Positions 54,634 through 63,783 of a stretch of 64,000 nt of DNA are shown here, piece by piece. Where the stretch lies: the NCBI GenBank assembly GCA_030595125.1, contig JAUVDV010000010.1, positions 1 through 64,000 of the forward strand, written 5' to 3'. A program made the position numbers and the translations under genes. This stretch comes from Deltaproteobacteria bacterium (GTDB taxonomy: Bacteria; Myxococcota_A; Polyangia; JAAYKL01). Under the pieces are notes generated by a model. The model had not been told where the DNA came from. It saw only the letters and a list, made by a program, of their open reading frames with translations, and ran no database searches. Within the stretch, counting starts at the first letter, position 1. Every line of letters begins with the position of its first letter.

Positions 54634-56289
54634 ATGAGACGCATAACTAATATTTGGGCGCTTGCGGTATTGGCCATGGCCACGCTCATGGTCCCCGGTT
54701 GTAACGATGAGGGGGACCTGCTCCTGTGGAACGGTGGATGGACCCCGGAGGCCCTCTGGGGAGCCGAAGGCGATCTCGGCGGAGATCTGGACACCGACGG
54801 GGACATGGACGGTGACGGCGACATGGACACCGACAGTGACACCGATAGCGACACCGATATCGACACCGATACAGACACCGGCTCTCCCGATGCCGGTGGC
54901 GTCGATTCGGGGCCGCTCAAGTCCCCGGTAGGCACCTTGCCCGTGGGAGTCGTACCCGCGCCGAAGGTACTGTATCTCTCGGCGGATGACTCCAACTCAC
55001 AATCATCGCCGGTCCTCGTCCGGAGCCTGATCGAGAACAGCCTGATCGTTGACCCGACCCAGCTTCGGGTCTGGGAATTCCTCAACTACTACGATTTCAG
55101 CTACGCTCCTCCCTCTTCCGCGCCCATCGCGGTCACCCAGCAGTTCCGCCCCTACGATATAGCCAACGGCCTGTACGCGCTTCAAATCGCGGTGCAGGGA
55201 CGTCATGTGACCCCCGCCGCCAGGCGCCCGGCAAACATCACTCTCGTGGTCGACACGTCCGGCTCGATGGGCGGTTCGCCGATCTCCCTCCTGCGCGATG
55301 TGTGCAATGAGATTGCCTCCAGTCTCAAGAGCGGCGATCGGGTCTCCATGGTCAGCTGGGATACCAGCCAGGCCGTGGTGCTCGACTCTCTGGCCGTTAC
55401 GGGCCCGGACGATCCGACGCTCCTTTCAACCATCGCCGCCCTCACCTCCGGAGGCGGCACCAATCTGCACGGAGGTCTGACGGCGGGGTACCAGCTCGCC
55501 GAGCAGAATTTCCTCGAGGGCGGGCTCAACCGGGTTGTGCTCATAAGTGACGGCGGCGCCAACGCGGGGATCACCGACGAGGAGCTCATCGCCCAGCACG
55601 CGGACGCAGCCGAGGACGAGGCCATCTTCCTGGTGGGTGTGGGCGTAGGCGACGGGGACTATTACAACGACCTGCTCATGGACACGGTCACCGACTGGGG
55701 CAAGGGCGCGTCCATCTTCATCGATTCACCCGCCGAGGCGGAGAAAATGTTCCACGACAGGTTCCTGGCCACCATGGAAGTCACGGCTCTGGACGTGCGC
55801 GTGGAGATGACTCTCCCGCCCTACTTCGACATGGATCAGTTCTTCGGCGAGGAGTACTCGGAGAATCCCGCCGAAGTGGAGCCCCAGCACCTGGCCCCCA
55901 ACGACGCCATGATCTATCAGCAGCTCATCAAGACTACCCAGCCGAAACAGGTCTACGCATCGTACACAATCGGCCTGAACGTGGAATATACGGACGCCAT
56001 CACCGGCGTCCAGGGTGTTGAATCCACATCATCCACCCTCCAGAACCTGGTCTACGCCCCCTGCGACGAGTTGCGCAAGGGCGACGCCATAGTCCAGTAC
56101 GTGCAAACCCTTGCCCGTGTTTACCAGATGGCCGTCACCGGCTCGCAAGACGTCGCTGCGGCGGAACTGTGCGACGAGGCGATAGACGCCATCGAGACCT
56201 CGGCCTCCATCCTCGGCGACACGGACCTCGTGGAAATCGCCTCACTCCTCACCGAGTACTGCATGGATCGAACCCCCTACATACCCTGA
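54634..56289 (+). CDS. (S/T)D-stalk lipoprotein with von Willebrand factor A domain
   Basis: 551 residues from MRRITNIWAL (AAAGGAG 6 nt upstream). Lipobox MVPGC, a TD/SD/GD/ID stalk (~53-84), a Cys-free region with LRVWEFLNYYDFSYAPP typical of YfbK-type VWA proteins, then the VWA domain with MIDAS DTSGSMGGSP, and GGGTNLHGGL and LISDGGAN. A C-terminal helical part ends MDRTPYIP. Probably a metal-dependent adhesion or scaffold protein on the cell surface. Confidence 0.9.
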   Translation: MRRITNIWALAVLAMATLMVPGCNDEGDLLLWNGGWTPEALWGAEGDLGGDLDTDGDMDGDGDMDTDSDTDSDTDIDTDTDTGSPDAGGVDSGPLKSPVGTLPVGVVPAPKVLYLSADDSNSQSSPVLVRSLIENSLIVDPTQLRVWEFLNYYDFSYAPPSSAPIAVTQQFRPYDIANGLYALQIAVQGRHVTPAARRPANITLVVDTSGSMGGSPISLLRDVCNEIASSLKSGDRVSMVSWDTSQAVVLDSLAVTGPDDPTLLSTIAALTSGGGTNLHGGLTAGYQLAEQNFLEGGLNRVVLISDGGANAGITDEELIAQHADAAEDEAIFLVGVGVGDGDYYNDLLMDTVTDWGKGASIFIDSPAEAEKMFHDRFLATMEVTALDVRVEMTLPPYFDMDQFFGEEYSENPAEVEPQHLAPNDAMIYQQLIKTTQPKQVYASYTIGLNVEYTDAITGVQGVESTSSTLQNLVYAPCDELRKGDAIVQYVQTLARVYQMAVTGSQDVAAAELCDEAIDAIETSASILGDTDLVEIASLLTEYCMDRTPYIP

Positions 56290-56295
56290 ATCTGA

Positions 56296-56976
56296 TCACA
56301 GAGATCCGTGTTTGGCCACGGCGTCAAGAAGCTTCATGCCGTTTTCGATATCGTGCCGAGCGGCCCCGTCCTTCGACTCCCAGCTCGCGGCGAGATCTGC
56401 AAACTCCCTTGTCCTGAGCGATGGAACGGCAATCACTCCGTCATCATCGGCGACAATGATGTCTCCGGGGAGAATGGCCACAGACTCGGCTATCGCTCCG
56501 CGAACCTTTACCGGCCCCTGGCATCCGGTAACCTTCCACCTCCCGAGCGCCTGTACGGGAGTTCGATATGCGATCATCATCGGAAGATCGAGCCCACGCA
56601 GAAAACCCAGATCCCTGACACCGCCGTCAACGACCACACCAGCGACGCCTCGGTGCTTCATCGCAGTTGCCAGCAGATCGCCGAAGCAGCAGATCCCCTG
56701 CGCTCCATTCGCCGCCCATACGGCCACCGAGCCTTTCGGCATCTCGTCAATGGCCTGCAGCTTGTCGCGATCGCCTTTCAACGGGCCCTGCTTCCAGACA
56801 CCGTTCACGGTATACGCCGGCCCGGCGAAAGCTCTCTGGCGCTCTCCGTTGGTAGGCCAGAGATCGTTTGCCAGTGCCATCGGCTTCATTCCAAGGTTGT
56901 CGAACACATCCGAGATCACCGCCGTTCCGGCTTCTCTCAGCACCGCCATTATATCCATGTTCTCTTGTTTCATCAT
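56296..56976 (-). CDS. RraA family protein (HMG/CHA aldolase-like)
   Basis: 226 residues. GDLLATAMKHRGVAGVVVDGGVRDLGFL and PGDIIVADDDGVIAVPS are the RraA/HMG aldolase signature; the Asp and Arg of VVVDGGVRD are the metal and pyruvate-binding residues in the aldolases. Whether it is an aldolase, a decarboxylase or an RNase E regulator homologue cannot be settled. It is convergent with the VWA gene (6 nt gap). Confidence 0.9.
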   Translation of the reverse strand: MMKQENMDIMAVLREAGTAVISDVFDNLGMKPMALANDLWPTNGERQRAFAGPAYTVNGVWKQGPLKGDRDKLQAIDEMPKGSVAVWAANGAQGICCFGDLLATAMKHRGVAGVVVDGGVRDLGFLRGLDLPMMIAYRTPVQALGRWKVTGCQGPVKVRGAIAESVAILPGDIIVADDDGVIAVPSLRTREFADLAASWESKDGAARHDIENGMKLLDAVAKHGSL

Positions 56977-57136
56977 CTATAACCCCTTTGCCGACTGGTC
57001 CGTAACGCCGATAACATACCATCTAACATCTACAAACCGACAACGCTTGCAAAGCCTCTCCGATTTCAATAGATTGTTCTCAAATCCAGAGATCGAATAG
57101 TGAAGAAAAACGTCTACCCAATAAAGGGGGTATGAA

Positions 57137-57853
57137 ATGAAAACCAACCTTGGAATCTCGATGCTTCTGCTTCCGGCGCTCGTTTTTGTCGTTAATTGCG
57201 GCGGCGGGCAGCCTCAAACACTCAAGGAGAAGGAACTCGCGCAGGTCGATGACAATGTCGATCCCGTGGCTCATCTCGTGGGCGACGTGGAGCCAGTTCA
57301 CCTTGAAGATGACGCGGAGGAGAGGCCCTCCGACTCGCTCGAGAAGGTCACACCGGACGTATCCGGGGATGTCATCGAGGGTCACCAGGGAGCGTTTCTC
57401 CCCGTGATCAAGATCTTCGGGGAACCCGTGAAGGGAACCTACACCGTCAAGACCACCACTGCCTCTGCCGACGTGGTGATGGAGAATTTGCCGACGGGCG
57501 TGGAAACAAAAATCGAACCCGGCACCTACGATTTCGTCTTCACCACCGAGGCAGTGGCCGGCAACGCGGAGCTCACGCTGCGCGAGGTGGTGATTCCCTC
57601 AGGGCGACGGGTCAAGCGTGATGTCAAACTCAAGGTGGGCAAGATCACCCTGGTGACAGGCGCCCGGTGCAAAAAGAGCGCACTCAAGATCAAGCGGAAG
57701 GGCGCCACCGACTGGATGCCCGGCAAGTTCTTCACCTGCAAGGAGATCATCCTCATGGCCGGTGAGTACGACGCTCTGAGAGGCAAGACCCCCATCTCCG
57801 GAATCCAGGTCTACGACGGTGGAATCCGGGAGATCCTCATCCGCAAGCAGTAA
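57137..57853 (+). CDS. Lipoprotein, unknown function
   Basis: 238 residues. Lipobox FVVNC (Cys21), followed by GGGQPQ and an acidic linker. The mature part is beta-rich with a repeated 'VKGTYTVKTTTASADVVMENL' / 'IEPGTYDFVFTTEAV' style, like carboxypeptidase-regulatory or PEGA-type beta sandwiches. Its last codons (ATCCGCAAGCAGTAA) are copied 269 nt downstream. Confidence 0.75.
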   Translation: MKTNLGISMLLLPALVFVVNCGGGQPQTLKEKELAQVDDNVDPVAHLVGDVEPVHLEDDAEERPSDSLEKVTPDVSGDVIEGHQGAFLPVIKIFGEPVKGTYTVKTTTASADVVMENLPTGVETKIEPGTYDFVFTTEAVAGNAELTLREVVIPSGRRVKRDVKLKVGKITLVTGARCKKSALKIKRKGATDWMPGKFFTCKEIILMAGEYDALRGKTPISGIQVYDGGIREILIRKQ

Positions 57854-57864
57854 CCGCAGCGCTG
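57839..57864 (+). repeat. 26-bp direct repeat, copy 1 (gene 3' end)
   Basis: Covers the last codons and stop of the 57137-57853 gene. Recurs at 58108-58133 with one mismatch (TAA versus TAG), on either side of a 229-bp element. Confidence 0.9.
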
Positions 57865-57866
57865 CG

Positions 57867-58095
57867 CCGCGCCCTTATGAGGACGCGGTCAGGATGGCCT
57901 GGTTTTCTTCATCGACCATTTGATTCTTTCGGCCAAGCCCTGCGGGCTTCAATCACCGGATCGCAGACCGCTCTCGTCCGCGGCGTAAACGCCACGGCAA
58001 CGATGCGCTTCCGCAAGCCCTATGGGCTTGGGCGGTGGCTTCCCAGACTTCACTGGACCCTAGCTCATCCTGACCGCGCCCTATTCAGGGCGCGG
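57867..58095. mobile_element. BIME/MITE-like element, 229 bp with hairpin-forming ends
   Basis: The ends 57867-57896 and 58066-58095 are imperfect inverted repeats of 30 bp; each is itself a hairpin (CCGCGCCCT-GAAT-AGGGCGCGG at the right). Inside are AAGCCC-TGC-GGGCTT (57935-57949), AAGCCC-TAT-GGGCTT (58015-58029) and GGCGT-AA-ACGCC. No ORF. A solo end occurs at 31554-31582. It is bracketed by a 26-bp direct repeat. Confidence 0.82.
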
Positions 58096-58107
58096 CATGA
58101 AGACTGG

Positions 58108-58133
58108 ATCCGCAAGCAGTAGCCGCAGCGCTG
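58108..58133 (+). repeat. 26-bp direct repeat, copy 2
   Basis: Second copy of 57839-57864, with no attached gene, just before the 3' end of the 58135-59202 gene. Confidence 0.9.
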
Positions 58134-58134
58134 T

Positions 58135-59202
58135 TCATTTCTCCACATTCGGCCTGGGAACGGTGATCTCGTGGTCGTCATCCAGGCGCACCACGTACAC
58201 CAGCGACCGCCCGCCTGATCCGATACTTGCCGGCTCCTCGGGAATCCGCGTCACACGTCCGATCCGCCCGAACGCCTCCCCCCTGATGATTCGCACGGTG
58301 GTCCCCTCCGCGATCCCGTCTTCCTCCCGATCTTCGACACCAGAAGATCCGTGAGCGCGTCCCACGATTTCCGGGCGAACGACCCCCGCCCTAACCTGGG
58401 TTGCCCCGCTTATGGATACGCGCCCTCCGACGAGCCCGTCGAGCACCCCTGCTGTCCTGGCAGCCATGGACAGATCCCCGAAACCCTCCGTAACCACCAG
58501 CGTGAAGCCGATGTCCTCGTCACCGGTGTCTGCCAGGTTCAGTTCACGGCCCGCAAGCGAGACCAGATCCGCCCCCCCCACGCTCCCTGCGATGAGGCCG
58601 ACGGCGCCTGTTTCCCTCAGCCGCTCCATCACCTCTGAGGTGGCTCGTCCTTCCGTGATGACGATCTTCCCTTCCGGGTCGTCACCGATCCTGACCAGCC
58701 TTGCGATGGCCTCCGAACCCACACCGAATATCCCCTGCACGAGCGACGCCTCGGCCTCCACCTCGACGCCGACGCCGCCTTTCACGCTTCGCACCTCTCC
58801 ATCCAGATAGGCTGACACCTCTATGGGCCGTGGTGCGGCGCTGAGCATCACCTGGCCTGAAACATCCGAGACGCTCTGTATCCTTCCGTCGAAGGGAGCC
58901 TGGACTGTGGATTTCAACAACCCGAAAAGCGCGCTGGCGCGGGCGATAACCTGGCCGGCGACGACCTGGTCGCCTTCCACGACCACCATCGCCTCGCTCA
59001 AACTCTTCCGTGGAATTCCCAGGGAAGACGCCGCGCTCAGGATTTGCGACGGGCCGGGCAACTCCACCCGGGCCACCGGATCAGTAGCTTCCACCACGTC
59101 ACCCACGCTCACCAGGATCTCGGCTCCCTCGGGCACCGGGCGAAGCCGCCGCACAAGCATCCGAGAAGAGACGGTCAGGCATGGGGAGAAAGCGCGGATC
59201 AC
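58135..59202 (-). CDS. Lipoyl/biotinyl-like domain protein of the GlmL operon
   Basis: 355 residues starting at GTG 59202, which overlaps the GlmL stop (GTGA) with GGAGG upstream. Two barrel-sandwich segments (EILVSVGDVVEATDPVARVELPG, VVVEGDQVVAGQVIARASALFGLLKSTVQAPFDGRI) resemble biotinyl/lipoyl carriers or RnfC-like sandwiches, without an obvious modified Lys. A KOW/SH3-like end (EGTTVRIIRGEAFGRIGRV, VPRPNVEK). Role unknown; location suggests it serves the GlmL system. Confidence 0.78.
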   Translation of the reverse strand: MIRAFSPCLTVSSRMLVRRLRPVPEGAEILVSVGDVVEATDPVARVELPGPSQILSAASSLGIPRKSLSEAMVVVEGDQVVAGQVIARASALFGLLKSTVQAPFDGRIQSVSDVSGQVMLSAAPRPIEVSAYLDGEVRSVKGGVGVEVEAEASLVQGIFGVGSEAIARLVRIGDDPEGKIVITEGRATSEVMERLRETGAVGLIAGSVGGADLVSLAGRELNLADTGDEDIGFTLVVTEGFGDLSMAARTAGVLDGLVGGRVSISGATQVRAGVVRPEIVGRAHGSSGVEDREEDGIAEGTTVRIIRGEAFGRIGRVTRIPEEPASIGSGGRSLVYVVRLDDDHEITVPRPNVEK

Positions 59203-61019
59203 TTTGTACCCTCCGCGTCCGTTACATCGATTGCGCCAAAGGCCTTCAACCAGCGCCTCATGGCGGCGACGCGCTCCGTTCGGCTCTCCGGCCACGCAAT
59301 GGGTCGCCCCCGGCAATCGAAGACCAGGCCGCAGGGCCCGCCCCTGACCGGACCGCTCCATCGCCTACCCTTCCCCGCTCCCACGTCGAATCCGCGCTTC
59401 GGGTCGACGGTCAACGTGGCTTCCCTTCCCTGCGCCAGTGGAACCACGAGCACATCTCCCAGCGCAAGCCGCCCACTCTCTACGACAGAGCCGTCCATCT
59501 CCAGGGTAAACTCGAGGCACTCGGACCCCGGCTTTCCCGTTCCCGACGGGGCCACGCACGTGCAAAGATCGACCACGCAATCCCGCGCAAGGACCGATCT
59601 CGCCGCGTCGCCGTTCACCCCGGCGAGAACCCCCAGGTGCGGCAGCATGAAGATGGAGTCCTTGGCAATGCGAGTGATCCCCTCGGGGGCGAACGCGTCA
59701 ATGAGCATGGCCGCAGTCTGCGCCGGTCGCGGCGCGTGGGAGAGCACTCCCCCGGACCCGATTATCAGCCCGAGCGAGGCCATCCGGACCAGACTCTCCT
59801 GCCCGGACCCGGCGGAAAATCCGGAGATGCCGCTACTCTTGTCCATGGTGCCCTTGAGCCCGGTGGCGAAGGCCCGGTGCTGCTCGAGGGATATCCTCAA
59901 CGCCTCCCGGGCCAGGGCCTGCTCCACCAGTAACCCCTCCTCGCTGTCCGGGATCGTCGTCGGACGGATGGTCTTGTTCATCACCTCGTCCCGGAGCCTC
60001 CCGGGATCCATCTCGAAGGGGAGCCATCGCTCGAGGTTTTCCTCTCCGCTCTCCTTGAGCACGAAAGCCGCCGAGTAGCTCACCCCGAGATTCGCACTCA
60101 CGGTTCGATTGAAGACGCCCTCCACCACCGAGAAGATATCCGTCGTTGCGCCTCCGATATCCACGCAAAGCACGGCGATGTCCTCGCTATCCGCCAGCGA
60201 GCGCAACATGGAGCCGACCGCCGACGGGGTGGGCATCACGGGGGAATCGGTCCATTCCACCAGCCTGGCGAACCCCGGGGCCTGCTGCATCACGTGATCC
60301 AGAAAGAGATCGTGAATCTTTTCGCGCGCGGGGCCTATTCGCTCCTCGTCGACAGTGGGACGCAAGTTGTCCACAACGAAAAGATCTGACTTCCCGCCCA
60401 CGATTCGCTGCACCTCGTCTGCCACCTCGCGGTTCCCGGCGAAGATCACCGGCAGGCGGAAACCCTTGCCGAACCGTGGCTTCGGATCCGCAGCCGACAG
60501 CATCTCGGCCATCTCGACCACCCCGACCTGCGCGCCCCCGTCGGTTCCGCCGGCGAGCAACACCATGTCCGGGCGAAGTCCCTTGAGCCTGTCGATTCGG
60601 CGCTGGGCCGATCTCTCGTCGTCACACGCGACCACATCGGCGACTATGGCTCCCGCCCCGAGAGCTGCTCGTTCGGCCGATCGGGCGCTTATACTCCCCA
60701 CGACGCCGGCAACCATCATTTGCAGACCACCTCCGGCGGATGATGTGGACAGGTAGAGATCCACACCCGTGTTCCCGCTCGCCGGCCTGATTATCTCACC
60801 ATTGTCGCCGATAATCCGCCGTCCGCTGAGCGCCGACAGATCGCGAAGCGCGGCGATTACACCCCGGGTCACGTCCTCCACGGGAGTCTCCACCGTTGTG
60901 GGAGCCTCTCCCCTGGATGTCTGCCGAAAGACGCCGTCCACTTCTTCGATCAGGATTGCCTTGGTGGTGGTCGATCCGCAATCGGTGATCACTATCACCG
61001 AAGCGTCAGCGCCGATCAT
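59199..61019 (-). CDS. GlmL/MutL-type ASKHA ATPase (aminomutase accessory family)
   Basis: 606 residues. Phosphate-1 loop VIVITDCGSTTTKAILIEE, then ADVVACDDERSAQRRID, VLLAGGTDGG, IAVLCVDIGGATTDIFSVVEG (phosphate-2), and IIGSGGVLSHAPRP. These are the marks of the MutL/GlmL family encoded with B12-dependent glutamate mutase and related enzymes, thought to keep the cofactor active. No aminomutase gene is in the window. The start overlaps the upstream small gene by 14 nt. Confidence 0.9.
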   Translation of the reverse strand: MIGADASVIVITDCGSTTTKAILIEEVDGVFRQTSRGEAPTTVETPVEDVTRGVIAALRDLSALSGRRIIGDNGEIIRPASGNTGVDLYLSTSSAGGGLQMMVAGVVGSISARSAERAALGAGAIVADVVACDDERSAQRRIDRLKGLRPDMVLLAGGTDGGAQVGVVEMAEMLSAADPKPRFGKGFRLPVIFAGNREVADEVQRIVGGKSDLFVVDNLRPTVDEERIGPAREKIHDLFLDHVMQQAPGFARLVEWTDSPVMPTPSAVGSMLRSLADSEDIAVLCVDIGGATTDIFSVVEGVFNRTVSANLGVSYSAAFVLKESGEENLERWLPFEMDPGRLRDEVMNKTIRPTTIPDSEEGLLVEQALAREALRISLEQHRAFATGLKGTMDKSSGISGFSAGSGQESLVRMASLGLIIGSGGVLSHAPRPAQTAAMLIDAFAPEGITRIAKDSIFMLPHLGVLAGVNGDAARSVLARDCVVDLCTCVAPSGTGKPGSECLEFTLEMDGSVVESGRLALGDVLVVPLAQGREATLTVDPKRGFDVGAGKGRRWSGPVRGGPCGLVFDCRGRPIAWPESRTERVAAMRRWLKAFGAIDVTDAEGTK

Positions 61020-61353
61020 CAGAGTGCTCCTGCCCGGTCGCCAGCTCCTCGATCCTCATGACCAGCCCGCGCAGTGTTTCCCTGTCCTCGAGAGCTGCGG
61101 CCACCTCCTGATAATCAACTCCGTCCGAGACCATCTTTACCATCGGCCACACGGCGTACATCACCTGGCTTCCCAGGAAGTTGAGGGGAATCACCGATTC
61201 CAGCGCGATAACGGCGGGGGTCTCCAGACCCCGGTCCACCACACCTCGCGCGATGCGTTCGAGGATCTGCGGCAGTTCGCGCACCTCGTCGGCTCGTCCG
61301 GGCTCCGGCCCGATCGCAAAGGCGTGTTTGAATTGTTCTATTATCTTGCCCAT
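61006..61353 (-). CDS. Small conserved protein encoded with GlmL
   Basis: 115 residues, helical. PAVIALESVIPLNFLGSQVM and VAAALEDRETLRGLVMRIEEL fit a pattern I associate with short uncharacterised proteins next to MutL/GlmL genes ('LE...PL.FL.SQ', 'ALEDR....L..RIEE'). It is first in the three-gene operon and overlaps GlmL by 14 nt. Function not known. Confidence 0.75.
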   Translation of the reverse strand: MGKIIEQFKHAFAIGPEPGRADEVRELPQILERIARGVVDRGLETPAVIALESVIPLNFLGSQVMYAVWPMVKMVSDGVDYQEVAAALEDRETLRGLVMRIEELATGQEHSDDRR

Positions 61354-61477
61354 GACCCTGATCGAGCTTGATCCATACCGCCCGCCCGGGTCAATTTCTC
61401 GTCGGTTTTCATGGAGCCAACGTTGACACGAAGAACCAGGGGGCTAGCATTTACGCGATGTTTTTTCGAGACGCATT

Positions 61478-63259
61478 TTGAATCCTCATCTACCAATGAC
61501 CCGGGAGGAGATGACCGCCCGAGGCTGGACGGAACTCGACGTTCTGCTGATCACGGGTGACGCCTACTTCGATCACCCCAGCCATGGCGCCGCGGTGATC
61601 GGCCGGGTGCTGGAGAACGCGGGATACCGGGTGGGGATCGTCGCACGACCCGACTGGCGCTCCACGGATAATTTCACCGTCATGGGCAGGCCCGCCCTCT
61701 TCGCCGGGGTAACCGCAGGTGCGGTGGACTCGCTCCTCAACAACTTCACCGCCGATCTGTCCAGGCGAAGGAACGACGCGTACGCGCCGGGAAACAAGGG
61801 CATGGGACGACCGAACATGGCCACCCTTGTGTACTCGAACCGGGTCGTGGAGGCATTCCCCGGCCTCCCGGTGATCATGGGAGGCATCGAGGCGAGCACC
61901 CGACGGTTCGCCTACTGGGATTATCACAAGCGCGCGATGCGCCGATCGATCCTGGTGGACGCCCGGGCCGATCTCCTGGTCTTCGGTCCCGGAGAGAGCC
62001 AGGCAACTACGATCGCCCATCGCCTCGCGTCGGGCGGGGATCTCGCCGGGATCCCGGGCACAGCCAGGCTGGTGAACAACAGCGACCCGACTCCCGGACA
62101 GGTCGACCTGGTTCTCCCGAATTTCGAGGATATCGTCGCCGACTCCCGACTCCTGGTGAGCCAGGCCAGTTCCCTCGAACGCGCCTGCGTCCCGGGATTT
62201 CGCTCGCGGATATCCCAGGTCTACCAGGAGGGAACGGTCATCTGCGAAGCCGCCGCCGCCCAGACTACCGAGGATCTCGATCGAATCTTCGCCCTGCCCT
62301 TCAACCGAGAGATCCACCCGCTCCACGACGGCCCGGTCAAGGCCCTGGAGACCGTGCGCTGGTCTGTCATCTCACATCGGGGCTGCCCCGGCGGGTGCAG
62401 CTTCTGCGCCATCGGTTTTCACCAGGGACGCGACGTCGTCTCCCGCTCCCCCGCCTCCGTACTCGCGGAGATCGAACAACTTTCCCGCCGGCCGGATTTC
62501 AGGGGCACCATCTCCGACGTGGGCGGACCCACTGCTAACGCGTACGGCGCCGCGCGAATCAACCGGAAGACCTGCGATTCCTGCAAGCGACCGTCGTGCT
62601 TTTTTCCGTCCATCTGCAAGAACATCAAGACCGATCACCGTGCGCTCACGGACCTGCTGGAATCCGCTACGAAAGTCCCGGGCGTCAAGCGGGTGCTCCT
62701 CGCCAGCGGGATCCGCCACGATCTCGCGCTGAAGGACAAATCCTTCATCGAAAGGGTTGCGACAAGGCACACGGGCGGCCATTTGAAGGTGGCTCCCGAG
62801 CACGTCTCACCGAGTGTGCTCAAGTTGATGCGCAAGCCGCCCATCGGGAGTTTAGAGGAGTTCGAGCGGATTTTCGTCGCGGCGGGAAAGAAATCAGGCC
62901 TGGAGCAATACCTTGTTCCCTACATGATCGCCGCGTTCCCCGGTTGCGAGCGCGCCGACGCAGATCGTGCCGGAGCCTGGCTGGAAAAACGAGGGCAGCG
63001 ACTTGCGCAGGTACAGACCTACATTCCGCTTCCCGGAACCCTGGCCGCCGCCTGGCACGCCGCCGGCTTCACCGAGGACGGAGATCCCCTGTACGTGGCC
63101 GATCTGGCGGAACGACGGAGACAAAAGGCCATCCTCACGGGCAATCGTCGCCGCAACTCTGATCGCACTCCCCGTACCAGTCGTCGCACGTACCGTCGCC
63201 GCAACAAGGCGGGCTCGGCACGGGATCGCACATATCGCCCACCTCGACGCAATCGTTGA
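61478..63259 (+). CDS. YgiQ family radical SAM protein
   Basis: 593 residues. The N-terminal UPF0313 part (LPMTREEMTARGWTELDVLLIT, GDAYFDHPSHGAAVIGRVLE) leads to the radical SAM cluster C-x3-C-x2-C in RGCPGGCSFCAIGFHQGR. Start is TTG 61478 or ATG 61496 (MTREEM); neither has a clear ribosome site. The last ~40 residues are Arg-rich (RRRNSDRTPRTSRRTYRRRN) and are antisense to the end of the convergent lipoprotein gene (125-nt overlap), so the native end may be lost. Confidence 0.92.
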   Translation: MNPHLPMTREEMTARGWTELDVLLITGDAYFDHPSHGAAVIGRVLENAGYRVGIVARPDWRSTDNFTVMGRPALFAGVTAGAVDSLLNNFTADLSRRRNDAYAPGNKGMGRPNMATLVYSNRVVEAFPGLPVIMGGIEASTRRFAYWDYHKRAMRRSILVDARADLLVFGPGESQATTIAHRLASGGDLAGIPGTARLVNNSDPTPGQVDLVLPNFEDIVADSRLLVSQASSLERACVPGFRSRISQVYQEGTVICEAAAAQTTEDLDRIFALPFNREIHPLHDGPVKALETVRWSVISHRGCPGGCSFCAIGFHQGRDVVSRSPASVLAEIEQLSRRPDFRGTISDVGGPTANAYGAARINRKTCDSCKRPSCFFPSICKNIKTDHRALTDLLESATKVPGVKRVLLASGIRHDLALKDKSFIERVATRHTGGHLKVAPEHVSPSVLKLMRKPPIGSLEEFERIFVAAGKKSGLEQYLVPYMIAAFPGCERADADRAGAWLEKRGQRLAQVQTYIPLPGTLAAAWHAAGFTEDGDPLYVADLAERRRQKAILTGNRRRNSDRTPRTSRRTYRRRNKAGSARDRTYRPPRRNR

Positions 63260-63695
63260 CAACGCAATCCCAGTGCCCCTGGGTCCAGACATCCCATTGT
63301 TGATAAAAACAATCCGACACCACATGGCACTCCCAGTCGATTGGAACACAGCACTGCTCATCGCCCTGGTCGCAAACGTAGCCGAGAGACGCCCCGTTGG
63401 TGCCCATCCCGTTCGGGCAGTCCGAGGCGGAATCTCCGGCCACGCACATGCCGCCGGCAACCGAACAGTCTGCTTCATCAGTGTCCGTGTCGGTGTCCGT
63501 GTCCGAATCCGTATCCGAATCCGTGTCTGAATCCGTATCTGAATCCGTATCCGAATCCGTGTCCGAATCCGTGTCCGAATCCGTGTCTGTATCTCCACCT
63601 CCGCCATCCGGATTCTGTAACGGACCAACGGAATCACAGGCCGAAACGGCCACAATCAACAACGCAAACATGAGCGTTTTAGGTTTTATTATCAT
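63135..63695 (-). CDS. (S/T)D-stalk Cys-rich lipoprotein
   Basis: 186 residues. Lipobox AVSAC (Cys20), a (DTDS)n stalk at ~35-74, then a compact domain with about 16 Cys (CSVAGGMC, CDQGDEQCC, SPPCCGDGTCDD, ECDQSCGDDC). CCGDGTC..-.ECDQSCGDDC is a common myxobacterial disulfide-rich repeat. Surface protein of unknown role; its 3' end overlaps the YgiQ gene. Confidence 0.82.
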   Translation of the reverse strand: MIIKPKTLMFALLIVAVSACDSVGPLQNPDGGGGDTDTDSDTDSDTDSDTDSDTDSDTDSDTDSDTDTDTDTDEADCSVAGGMCVAGDSASDCPNGMGTNGASLGYVCDQGDEQCCVPIDWECHVVSDCFYQQWDVWTQGHWDCVVNDCVEVGDMCDPVPSPPCCGDGTCDDWYGECDQSCGDDCP

Positions 63696-63783
63696 TCACT
63701 TACCCCCTCTTTTGAATATTTTACTTTAAATATTCGACGACCATCCGTTTCTACCTGTTTCATCAACATGATAACATCAACAA

